Source: Lachnospiraceae bacterium
GTDB lineage: Bacteria; Bacillota; Clostridia; Lachnospirales; Lachnospiraceae
Assembly: GCA_021205565.1 (NCBI GenBank)
Contig: JAJPXG010000027.1
Span: 1 to 38,048, forward strand
Direction: 5' to 3'
Length of the DNA: 38,048 nt
Shown: piece by piece, positions 23,983 through 31,919 of the stretch
Layout of the letters: every line of letters starts with the position of its first letter
Numbering within the stretch: the first letter of the stretch is position 1
The notes under the pieces: model-generated
Told to the model about the DNA's origin: nothing
What the model saw: the letters and a program-made list of their open reading frames with translations, nothing else
Databases searched by the model: none
Translations under genes and position numbers: made by a program

Positions 23983-24768
23983 TCATATTCCCAACAGCTG
24001 TTTCTTTTTCTGTGAAAATTCTTCTTCTGTAATAATGCCCTGATCCATTAGATTTTTATATTTTAATATTTCATCGGCGGTGCTTCCACTCGTCATAGGA
24101 GAATCTGTCACAACATTTTTCTGCTGTACCATAACCTCCAGCAACGATAAAATTTCATTTGCCTGCTTTGTGGCCTTCTTATATGCAGCCGAGTTTTTAC
24201 TTACTTTCATCTGTAAAATGTTAACATACTCAACCGGATGCTGGATGTCGTTCAGTGTTATTTTAATGCGCATCTTTGAACAGGTGGATTTCAATTTCTT
24301 CTTTCCAGTAGTCGCTCCCACAACAGCACCTAAAGCGCCAAATGCTAGTCCGCCTGCGACAGCACTTCCAACCCCGCCCTTAATGATCTGTTCTCCATCC
24401 TCCAACAGTTCAAAAGATAATATCTCTTCAAATCTGTGTGCCGATGCTTTATTAAGTCCAAACGGATCTTGACACGTCCAAAGTTTATTATCCTCGTCTA
24501 CCATAAAAATATTTCCGACATTCTTAGAAACGGACAACTTCTTAGAAGATTCTTTTATTGTTTGATCAGCCAAGTTCTTATCGCTTCCTGCCTCTTTGCC
24601 CGATATCCGGTTAAGAATTTCTTCTTTGTCCGTTTTAAGATTTCCCATCCATGTAAGCGGATTGAAGCCTGCCTTCTTGACACATTCATAGCAAAGATAG
24701 TTTTTTTCCCGAATCATTACTTTCCGCATTCCGAGCTTATTCCCGCAAATACAACAACACAAATCCAT
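23983..24768 (-). CDS. DUF4428-like zinc-finger / SHOCT protein
   Basis: 261 residues from the ATG at 24768, where GGGGAGGG lies 8 nt upstream; a longer frame up to 24807 lacks support. The N-terminus is a four-Cys zinc finger of DUF4428 type (C5-x2-C8, later C26-x2-C29). The middle has a Gly/Ala-rich hydrophobic stretch (VGSAVAGGLAFGALGAVVGA) that could be a membrane hairpin or amyloid-like element. The C-terminus is a SHOCT motif (EILKYKNLMDQGIITEEEF then SQKKKQLL), a short helical domain for oligomerisation. SHOCT proteins are poorly understood; association with membranes or stress is common. It begins the block downstream of McrC, 27 bp before the DnaQ-fold gene. Confidence 0.82.
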   Translation of the reverse strand: MDLCCCICGNKLGMRKVMIREKNYLCYECVKKAGFNPLTWMGNLKTDKEEILNRISGKEAGSDKNLADQTIKESSKKLSVSKNVGNIFMVDEDNKLWTCQDPFGLNKASAHRFEEILSFELLEDGEQIIKGGVGSAVAGGLAFGALGAVVGATTGKKKLKSTCSKMRIKITLNDIQHPVEYVNILQMKVSKNSAAYKKATKQANEILSLLEVMVQQKNVVTDSPMTSGSTADEILKYKNLMDQGIITEEEFSQKKKQLLGI

Positions 24769-24852
24769 ATGTACACCCTCCCCAACCATATGAAAATTCA
24801 ACCACAATTCTATTGCATTTCACAGTGATAAACTTCTAATCATTTTCCATTT

Positions 24853-25905
24853 TCAGTCAACCAGTTCTCTATGGATTCCAAAGAAATCTTCAATTATACT
24901 ATCCAACTGTTTTGCAACAGTCGAAAAATTTCTGTTCAAATCCAGTGTTTTCACATCTATACGATTCCCACTCATTTGATACGTCTGATCCGGCTGAATT
25001 TCGTCCTCCGTTCGCGCATATAACAGCATTCCAGACACCGTATGCCCTTTCTCTGCAAGTTGTGTATCTTTATTCTTTACATAGGTAAAAATCTGATAAA
25101 GGTTATTGGAATGCAACGTGTGAGCATCATACTGCACCTGCGTGCTATGCGTGTAATATTTTGCATCAATAATCAGTACAATATCTTTTCTTGAAAGCAT
25201 AATATCACTCTGCATAACTGGAAGCATAGCATTCATTCCATCATCAAGCGCCCAGGGAATCTGCGAGGCTGATACTGTTAATTGTGGAAACTCCTTCCGA
25301 TAATACTCCAAAATAAATTTCTCATATAACCGGCACATACGCTGTTCATCCAGAAAATCCATCAATTTTGATTGTCCCTCTGAATTCGTCTGAAGAAGTC
25401 CTTTTACAAGGAGATAACAGATGGAAATCAAAAGCTGATAGGTCTGATTATTACGATTATACTGAATATTCCAGTTCGCGGTATGCAAATCAAGCGTATC
25501 CACATCCTGAAAATACACCCACAATTTCCGAAGTTCCTTTTTTCTGGCCTTTGAAATATCGGACCTCATCAAAAGCTCCAGTGATGATTTAATAATCCGG
25601 TTCATATAAGTATTTACCGAAAAATCATCATAAGTGCAAACCATCTGCTGGCGAAGAATCGCCTGCGTTTTTATGGATTCTGTCACTTCCAACTTCCCGC
25701 GAAGTAGTGACAGCCTTTCGGTATTTGGGATATATGACTTTCCCAATCCTCTCTTGACCTGACTGGAAATGCCTTTTGACAAAATTGCGGCAAAAAGTTC
25801 AGCCGTGTTTTCAAATTCTTCTGTCGCTATGTCCTTATATCCTTGCTCCTGTAGTACCTGAAAGGCATACGAGAGCATATAATAAACATTCTGAATCGGT
25901 ATCAC
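24853..25905 (-). CDS. mcrC: McrC-type nuclease subunit of McrBC restriction system
   Basis: 350 residues. McrC family traits: N-terminal IPIQNVYYMLSYAF, a middle FSVNTYMNRIIKSSLELLM, and a PD-(D/E)XK nuclease core with D234 in MQSDIML and D247-A-K249 in IIDAKYY. It joins an McrB ring and cleaves DNA, in the classic case DNA carrying modified cytosines. The start is GTG at 25905 overlapping the mcrB stop (GTGA), so the two are translationally coupled. The length is typical. With the intact McrB upstream this should be a functional type IV-like restriction system. Confidence 0.93.
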   Translation of the reverse strand: MIPIQNVYYMLSYAFQVLQEQGYKDIATEEFENTAELFAAILSKGISSQVKRGLGKSYIPNTERLSLLRGKLEVTESIKTQAILRQQMVCTYDDFSVNTYMNRIIKSSLELLMRSDISKARKKELRKLWVYFQDVDTLDLHTANWNIQYNRNNQTYQLLISICYLLVKGLLQTNSEGQSKLMDFLDEQRMCRLYEKFILEYYRKEFPQLTVSASQIPWALDDGMNAMLPVMQSDIMLSRKDIVLIIDAKYYTHSTQVQYDAHTLHSNNLYQIFTYVKNKDTQLAEKGHTVSGMLLYARTEDEIQPDQTYQMSGNRIDVKTLDLNRNFSTVAKQLDSIIEDFFGIHRELVD

Positions 25906-28082
25906 TTAATCGCACTCCTTAAATTCTGACTCCAATCCTTCACCTTTGTCGGTTCATCGAACCAGTATTCTTTTAAAAGCGGGATCAACTCGAATTCAAC
26001 GATTGCCATCAAACGCTGATCATTTAATTCATCTGATTTTAAGTTACTGAAATAACTATGGCCAATGCAGAAACCACTTCCAAGCGATTCATCATCTGAA
26101 ATAACCCTGTTAAGGCTTTCCACGCAACTGATCAACCTATTAAATTTCTCATGATTCAGTGACTGACGATATTCCTGAAAGCCCTTTGTATTAAACCCAG
26201 GTTTAATATCAATAAATGCAAACCTTCTCCGGAGCGCATAATCCATCATCGCAAGGCTTCTATCAGCTGTATTCATCATCCCTATGATATACACCTTTTC
26301 CGGTACAGAAAATTTATCACCGGAATACAAAAGCGGCAATTCTATGTCGCGCTTATCATTCTCTATCAGCATAAACAGCTCACCAAATATTTTACTGAGA
26401 TTTCCTCGGTTGATTTCATCTATAATAAAGAAGTATTCGTTGTCACTGTCAACTCTTGCCTTATCACAAAACTTGCAGAAAGCACCTTTAACCGCTTCAA
26501 ATATACCGGCAACCGTCGGACGCAATCCTTCTATAAAATCCTCATAGGAATAGCTCTGGTGAAACTGAACCATTTCCACTCGTTCAGAATCCTTTTCTCC
26601 CATCATAGAATAAGCCAGTCTTTTCGCTATATATGTTTTTCCAACGCCAGGCGCTCCCTGCAAAATCACATTCTTTTTATTACGAACAAGGTACACAAGC
26701 ATGTTATACTGATCCTCGTCCATATAAACCTCCCGCAGAAAATCTTCTGGCAAGTAGGCTTGCTTATTACTAATCTGCGGTTCTTCCTCTTCTTCCAGCG
26801 TTTCATCCTCAAATAAAGATTTCAATCTCGTGACGAGATCATTATAAGGCGTAATATCTGTCAATGTTTTCATTGGCAATTGCTTATCCTCTAACTTCCA
26901 ACTCCCTTCATGCGTCCATTTTACTTTCCGAATGTTATTATAATCTGCACGATCATCGTCATATTCGTAACCAGATTCAATAATTCCTCTTCCTATGATT
27001 TCACCCATCCCTTTTTTGGCATAGATGACATCTCCCTCTTTCATTTCTCTTGCAAACTGCCAGACCGCATGAGCAGAATTCTTGTAAGAGGATTCATTAC
27101 CATAAGCCTCTTTCATACTCTGCTTGATCTCATCCTTACTGTCAAACAGCATAAGATCGCCAATCTCATCCCAACCCAGCGCTGCAATACCCTCGTTATG
27201 AAATTCCTCCCATTTTTCTGCGCCCTGTCCTGGTGAATACAACCAATAATGTTTTTGAACGACACCTTCATCTGCCAATGCTGCACCAACGGTTTCCCGT
27301 TTGCTCTTTCCGCGAGAGCGGCCATTCTCCTGATTATCTTTCTCCGACACAACCCATGCAAAATATGAGAGTTCAGGGAAATTTTTATACTCATAATTCC
27401 CTGTCTCCAACGCTTTCGCACATGCGTCTCTAATTTGCAGATATTCTTCCGCAGTAGGTACATTTCCATTTTCAAGCTTACTTTTGACGCTCGTGACAAA
27501 GTCGTCGGGCATATTTTTCGGATTCGTTATATACCAGCGATTTCTCGAATCCAGATTCAGGAATGTATACGGTCTGATCCAATATAAGGCCATTGTAATA
27601 TTCCAGCGGATACCCAACTGTCCGCATACTACATCATAATATTTAGAAAACGTTCGTCGATTTTCCTCTGTGTCTTTATCCGATAATTCCAGCGCAGCTT
27701 CATAAACGCTCCAAATATTATCAATATCATTCTCTCCTCGATCCTCTTTGAAATAATAAAAAGTAGCGCGCAAATTATTTAAAAGCGGAATACCGTCAAA
27801 ATCTGCCGGGACATCAGCCTTAATGTTAAATTCCGAGGCAATGCCATCCATAATCCGGATTCTGTTCTCTTTTGTAATTCCTTTATTGAACAAGCCAAAA
27901 ACTGTAAAAGGGTCAATGTCCAGAATCTCGTCTCCGCTTTCTATCTTTGGAAATTTCATCTGAATATCGGCATACACTTTCTGTAATTTTGTGATCAGCG
28001 TCTGCCGGTCAGACTTGTAATCCAGCAGTTTCGATGCAAACTCAGTATAGAAATCAATCCACCCAAATCTTTCCTGTCCCAT
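25902..28082 (-). CDS. mcrB: McrB-type AAA+ GTPase with EVE/PUA-like specificity domain
   Basis: 726 residues from the ATG at 28082 (AAAGGTGG upstream). The N-terminal 240 residues are helical. An EVE/PUA-like domain lies at about 277-395 (KHYWLYSPGQGAEKWEEFHN, IAALGW, EGDVIYAKKGMGEIIGRG). The AAA+ motor follows: Walker A GAPGVGKT at 476-483, Walker B IIDEINRGN at 553-561, and the McrB signature MNTADRS at 603-609. McrB binds GTP, reads modified DNA through its N-terminal domain and drives McrC. The EVE domain suggests recognition of a modified cytosine other than, or beside, methylcytosine. It lies 38 bp after the broken restriction-modification gene. Confidence 0.93.
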   Translation of the reverse strand: MGQERFGWIDFYTEFASKLLDYKSDRQTLITKLQKVYADIQMKFPKIESGDEILDIDPFTVFGLFNKGITKENRIRIMDGIASEFNIKADVPADFDGIPLLNNLRATFYYFKEDRGENDIDNIWSVYEAALELSDKDTEENRRTFSKYYDVVCGQLGIRWNITMALYWIRPYTFLNLDSRNRWYITNPKNMPDDFVTSVKSKLENGNVPTAEEYLQIRDACAKALETGNYEYKNFPELSYFAWVVSEKDNQENGRSRGKSKRETVGAALADEGVVQKHYWLYSPGQGAEKWEEFHNEGIAALGWDEIGDLMLFDSKDEIKQSMKEAYGNESSYKNSAHAVWQFAREMKEGDVIYAKKGMGEIIGRGIIESGYEYDDDRADYNNIRKVKWTHEGSWKLEDKQLPMKTLTDITPYNDLVTRLKSLFEDETLEEEEEPQISNKQAYLPEDFLREVYMDEDQYNMLVYLVRNKKNVILQGAPGVGKTYIAKRLAYSMMGEKDSERVEMVQFHQSYSYEDFIEGLRPTVAGIFEAVKGAFCKFCDKARVDSDNEYFFIIDEINRGNLSKIFGELFMLIENDKRDIELPLLYSGDKFSVPEKVYIIGMMNTADRSLAMMDYALRRRFAFIDIKPGFNTKGFQEYRQSLNHEKFNRLISCVESLNRVISDDESLGSGFCIGHSYFSNLKSDELNDQRLMAIVEFELIPLLKEYWFDEPTKVKDWSQNLRSAIK

Positions 28083-28120
28083 TATAAATCCACCTTTCTT
28101 TTGTATCGAACACGCAGTTC

Positions 28121-28531
28121 TCAACCGTTCTCAGCGATCATCTTCTGATATAATTTCATTAGTTCTGCAACACAAGCCGATTCGCTTGAAAACGCAGGAC
28201 TGTCTTTCGTAAATCCATATGCGGCCATCACCGCACGGTCATTATTCTGATGCGCGCGCCGCAGCTCCGGAGGCATAGTCAAATCATCATATAGATCAGC
28301 CAAACTACTATTTGGATATAACGAACGTGCATCTAAGATTTCTTTAGCGGTCTGTTCCACTTTTACTCTTTGCTGTGCCGTTGGGTTTGGCCAAGGAAAA
28401 TTATTATATACACCAGATGAATAACTGAAATCTGACTTTAGCCTTCCAGCCACCACTCTCATCCATGCATTATGCACGTTTGACATTATGATGCCAAATA
28501 CATACATGTTTGCATTGGGAATAATGATCAA
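28121..28531 (-). pseudogene. C-terminal fragment of the MmeI-like type IIL enzyme
   Basis: 136 residues (TTG at 28531) forming the end of the target-recognition and C-terminal domains of an MmeI-like enzyme: IIIPNANMYVFGIIMSNVHN, then YNNFPWPNP and YDDLTMPPELRRAHQNNDRA, which are typical closing motifs of this family. It is in the same frame as the gene just upstream, separated from it only by a TAA at 28550-28552 and six further codons. The TTG has a possible site (GGAG, 5 nt away), so a separately translated C-terminal piece is conceivable. Together the parts would give about 934 residues, the usual MmeI size. Confidence 0.85.
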
Positions 28532-28549
28532 TTTATCTCCACAAATACT

Positions 28550-30925
28550 TTAAACGTCAAGGAATGCAATCGGAATATATCTCCTTCTCTGTGACGAGAC
28601 TCTTGGAAACGCAAGATATTCCCCCTCTGGTTGACAAATCGTCTGAAATAGAGTTGGTTGCTGGGCCGCCTTTTTTGTAGATTGGTTAGAGCTACTTTCT
28701 CTCATTAACCGCACCTTCTCAACACGCTTTTTAACTTCAGGCATTTTATTTAAATCCGAAGGTTCTGCTTTTACCAACCATAGAACATATCTGGGTTCTC
28801 CTTTGAGCAAATCCACTCCCATATAATATTTTCGTATATATTTTTCAGCCAAAGGTTCTGCTTTCACAAGTTCGTCTCTTTCTTCCTTTGTCATGACCAG
28901 ATTATTTCCATCATATGCTCTATTTCCGTTCGATATCTGTGGTACATCACACAAAGGTTTAGTTAATCTCTGCATGTATGTATCTGGTGCTTCTAAGAGA
29001 TAGCCATTTATTTGATTCACTTGCTTTGTCGAACCGTTGCTATAATATAAATATTTTGTTTTTCGATTTTTTTGAGAAAATCCTATTATTACGCAATGGA
29101 CATGCGCAATATTTGTAGCTTCGCTATTCCAGACAAAAGTTCGGTATGCGAAATTAATCGTAATTCCATATTCTTCTTTGAGCGGTTTCCAAAGCAGAGC
29201 AACCTGCTCCCCCTGACAGATTGAATTTGTAGATACAAAAGCACATTCTATTTGAGAATTCTGGATATATTTCCCTGCTTTATAATACCAACCTGCAACA
29301 TAATCAAGAAACTTTGCATTCTTGATTGCTTTTTCCGATTTATCAACACAAACCTTTTCGAGATCCTTTTTCTGCAATGCGTTTTGGTTTCTCGCACCCA
29401 CAAACGGAGGGTTTCCCATTATATAAGACAATTTATACTTAGGTACAACACTTTCCCAATCAATCAACAATGCATTTCCTTCTGTTATACTGGCATTTGT
29501 TTTTAACGGCAAAAAATCAAGCTGCATGAGAACTATGCTTTCCGTCTCTTTCATCATCTGACTTTCAGCAATCCATAATGCAGTTTTGGCTACCGTAACA
29601 GCAAAGTCGTTGATTTCGATTCCATAAAATTGGCTGATGGAAACCTGAATGGGATTATAATTTACATCACCAAAGGAAATCTGTCCGTGAGACAGCTCCC
29701 TTAAAATATTATTTTCTAACCGACGCAGTGACAAGTACGTCTCAGTCAAAAAATTCCCACTGCCAGCAGCTGGATCGAGAAATGTCAGTGACGCGAGTTT
29801 ATGCTGAAATTCTCTCAGTTTTCTTTCTCTTGTCCGCTCAACCCCAATTTCACAAATAGTAGCAAACTCACCCTTCAGCCCATCCAAGAAAAGAGGGTCA
29901 ATTACCTTGTGGATGTTTTCGATTGAAGTATAATGCATTCCTCCGGCACGTCGCGTCTCAGGATTCAATGTACTCTCAAACACCGCGCCGAAAATTGTCG
30001 GGCTTATTTCTGACCAGTCAAAATCCTCACTGGCTTTATCTAAAAGCAAGTCTCTGATTTCATCTGTGAATGGTGGAATCTCAATATCCTCATCTTTAAA
30101 CAGTCCACCATTCACATAGGGAAATGCTGCCAATTCTGGGAAATCATCTTTCAAATAAGGATCGCGCTTCTCCGGCTCAGTATCCAGTATTTTAAAGAGA
30201 TCAGTCACTGCCCGCCGCATTTTTCTTGCATCAAATTCAGCCAAGTAATCATGGAACATTCCGTGATGGCCGAAGATTCCAGCATCCTCTGCATAGAGGC
30301 AGAACACAAAACGAACGCAAAGAACATTCAGACTTCTCATTGCTCGTTCGCTCGTAGGATCTGCATACTGTTTCGCAAGTGCATCATACAGCAAGCCGAC
30401 AATCTCTCCGGCTGCTATAGAAACTTCCATTTCTCTCTTCAAATGCTCACTACCACTATCCACAAGAAATTGTAGCCGATAATATTCTCTTTCCAAATTT
30501 TCCAGTAAAATAACTTCCGGCTCGCCACCAGGACGCTCCATATCATATACTTGAAATTTCTCAAAATTACAAGTCACAACCCAGCGCGGATGCTGCGACA
30601 ACGGCAGCTCGGTAATATACCGTTTCGCCTGCTGAAACGGAGTGAGCAGTGTCCCGTCAGATTGTTTAATCGGCTTATTCAAATCCTTTCCAAGACCCTT
30701 CTGCTCAATCATGACTTTTGTAGACGGAATCATTCCATCAATAAAACTTGTATGATCCAGATGCACCTGTTCCTCAAAAATAATAAATTGAGTAGCGTTC
30801 TCTATTCCATATACTGACTGTAATAGTTCAATCCAAAAAGACTGACTCTCTCCCTTTTCGTATCCTCGGTCTTTCCAACGCTCCGCAAATGCCTTCGCTG
30901 CGGTTCTTTGTTCAACGTCATTCAT
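28550..30925 (-). CDS. MmeI-like type IIL restriction-modification enzyme, interrupted by a stop codon
   Basis: 791 residues before an in-frame TAA. Order: N-terminal nuclease domain with D63-x10-E74-x-K76 (PD-(D/E)XK), helical spacer (about 160-340), N6-adenine methyltransferase with FLDPAAGSGNFL (motif I, 384-390) and GNPPFVG (motif IV, 505-508), then the target-recognition region ending at RRRYIPIAFLDV. In MmeI-type enzymes one chain cleaves and methylates, and the target-recognition part sets specificity for both. The stop at 28550-28552 cuts off the last 140 or so residues, which continue in the same frame. Strong ribosome binding site 7 nt before the ATG at 30925. Whether the truncated chain works is unknown. 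Confidence 0.9.
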   Translation of the reverse strand: MNDVEQRTAAKAFAERWKDRGYEKGESQSFWIELLQSVYGIENATQFIIFEEQVHLDHTSFIDGMIPSTKVMIEQKGLGKDLNKPIKQSDGTLLTPFQQAKRYITELPLSQHPRWVVTCNFEKFQVYDMERPGGEPEVILLENLEREYYRLQFLVDSGSEHLKREMEVSIAAGEIVGLLYDALAKQYADPTSERAMRSLNVLCVRFVFCLYAEDAGIFGHHGMFHDYLAEFDARKMRRAVTDLFKILDTEPEKRDPYLKDDFPELAAFPYVNGGLFKDEDIEIPPFTDEIRDLLLDKASEDFDWSEISPTIFGAVFESTLNPETRRAGGMHYTSIENIHKVIDPLFLDGLKGEFATICEIGVERTRERKLREFQHKLASLTFLDPAAGSGNFLTETYLSLRRLENNILRELSHGQISFGDVNYNPIQVSISQFYGIEINDFAVTVAKTALWIAESQMMKETESIVLMQLDFLPLKTNASITEGNALLIDWESVVPKYKLSYIMGNPPFVGARNQNALQKKDLEKVCVDKSEKAIKNAKFLDYVAGWYYKAGKYIQNSQIECAFVSTNSICQGEQVALLWKPLKEEYGITINFAYRTFVWNSEATNIAHVHCVIIGFSQKNRKTKYLYYSNGSTKQVNQINGYLLEAPDTYMQRLTKPLCDVPQISNGNRAYDGNNLVMTKEERDELVKAEPLAEKYIRKYYMGVDLLKGEPRYVLWLVKAEPSDLNKMPEVKKRVEKVRLMRESSSNQSTKKAAQQPTLFQTICQPEGEYLAFPRVSSQRRRYIPIAFLDV

Positions 30926-30971
30926 TGTCCTTCTCCTAATATCTGTAATGTAAACTCTTTTAATCTAATGT

Positions 30972-31157
30972 CTACTTTGTTTCTATATTTTCGAGTGCAA
31001 ATTCCATACTCAATACAATTATTTCACTGCGGGTTCGTCCAGTTTTTTCAGCAATACTGTCTATTTCAGCTAACATATCCTTTGGCAGACGCACTGACAC
31101 TACCGAAGTTTCCCCGCTGTATTTATGAGATCGAATAACTAACTTTCTCTCACTCAA
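30972..31157 (-). CDS. Ribbon-helix-helix (CopG-like) DNA-binding protein
   Basis: About 61 residues from a TTG at 31157, which has GGAGGT 8 nt upstream; a longer frame reaching to 31184 overlaps that site. The core VVSVRLPKDMLAEIDSIAEK followed by TGRTRSEIIVLSMEFAL is a ribbon-helix-helix fold: a beta strand (SVRLP) that reads DNA, then two helices. It lies 46 bp before the restriction-modification gene on the same strand, the usual place of a controller protein, and could time expression of the enzyme. It is also close to the mob operator region, which reads the other way. Confidence 0.8.
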   Translation of the reverse strand: MSERKLVIRSHKYSGETSVVSVRLPKDMLAEIDSIAEKTGRTRSEIIVLSMEFALENIETK

Positions 31158-31241
31158 AGCCTTTACCTCCTGTCCATCTGTCATACATTATACTACACCA
31201 GTATTCCCAAAGCAATTATTGTAAAGTTTTTTCTATCGTTT

Positions 31242-31280
31242 GGGGACAAAATGCACTTTTTCCGTCCCCATAATAGATAT
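31242..31280 (+). promoter_or_regulatory. Shared 39-bp element, mob-side copy
   Basis: GGGGACAAA, 11 variable bases, CCGTCCCC, ATAA, one variable base, AGATAT: same order and spacing as the minus-strand element at 6846-6884. A further GGGG/CCGTCCCCAT half-copy lies at 31303-31323. It is about 260 bp upstream of mobC in the 384-bp gap between divergent genes (31158-31541), which also holds the oriT-like hairpin and a second hairpin at the mobC leader. Confidence 0.55.
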
Positions 31281-31411
31281 AGAAACAAATTTTTTAACGA
31301 GTTGGGGCTGTATCCGTCCCCATCTAAGTAGTAGAAGGCTTTTTCATACAAATCGAGAGCAAGTATCGCCTCTTTTAACATTAACTCATTTTCATGGTTA
31401 TGTTACCGAGG

Positions 31412-31462
31412 CAACTTGTTGGGGATTGCGGTTCCCCAAACCCTCGCGGCAGCTTCGCAGCA
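31412..31462 (+). other. Probable origin of transfer (oriT)
   Basis: TTGGGGA (31419-31425) pairs with TCCCCAA (31433-31439) across a 7-nt loop and is followed by CCCTCGCGGCAGC. A GGGG/CCCC hairpin followed by a CCCTC-type flank, just upstream of mobC, is the usual oriT layout of Firmicutes mobilizable elements with MOB_P relaxases. The nick site itself cannot be set from sequence alone. Confidence 0.55.
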
Positions 31463-31501
31463 AGCGTTCTCTCATTGGTTCCTGCCGCTGGCAGTCACAG
31501 T

Positions 31502-31526
31502 TTTGATAAAGCCGGAGCTTATCAAA
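31502..31526 (+). promoter_or_regulatory. Hairpin abutting the mobC ribosome binding site
   Basis: TTTGATAA (31502-31509) is perfectly inverted at 31519-31526, immediately before the AGGAGG of mobC. As DNA it could be a MobC/RHH operator; as RNA it could modulate access to the ribosome binding site. Confidence 0.45.
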
Positions 31527-31541
31527 GGAGGTACAAATTTT

Positions 31542-31919
31542 ATGGCGAGACCAAAGAAACAATTTCCACCTGTGAGAGAAAAATTTATAGGTTTCCGCGT
31601 GACGGAAGACCTTTATGAAACGCTTGCCCGCGATGCTGCAAGCGCCAATCTCTCCATATCAGAATACTGCCGGAGATTGATCGCAGGGAGGAAAATCAAT
31701 TATCAAGCGCCGATTATTCACAATGACAGCGCTATCGTTGAAGAACTAAAAAACATCAACAAACTGGGAAGCAACATGAATCAGATTGCCCGATTTTTAA
31801 ATCAGGGCGGAGCCATGACAGACGGTATAGCAGATGATCTGCGGGAAGCAATCCGGCTACTGACTGAAAGCTGTATCAAAATCAATAAAGCAGTGGAGGA
31901 AGAATATGGCAATCATTAA
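31542..31919 (+). CDS. mobC: MobC-family mobilization accessory protein
   Basis: 125 residues starting at MARPKKQFPPVREKFIGFRV; AGGAGG 10 nt upstream fixes the ATG at 31542. The N-terminal part (FIGFRVTEDLYETLARDAAS) is a ribbon-helix-helix-like DNA-binding segment; the C-terminal LKNINKLGSNMNQIARFLNQ is the MobC hallmark. MobC binds oriT with the relaxase and helps open the DNA at the nick site. Its end overlaps the relaxase start by 14 bp, so the pair is translationally coupled. Confidence 0.9.
   Translation: MARPKKQFPPVREKFIGFRVTEDLYETLARDAASANLSISEYCRRLIAGRKINYQAPIIHNDSAIVEELKNINKLGSNMNQIARFLNQGGAMTDGIADDLREAIRLLTESCIKINKAVEEEYGNH

Noticed and set aside
28510..28560. A frameshift as the cause of the split MmeI-like gene.
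   Set aside because: The downstream piece is in the same frame; the codons after TAA read straight into it. One nonsense codon explains the split.
31240..31541. Plus-strand open frames across the mobC leader, including an upstream-extended mobC start at 31416.
   Set aside because: They cover the oriT hairpin and the AGGAGG of mobC; the good start is at 31542.
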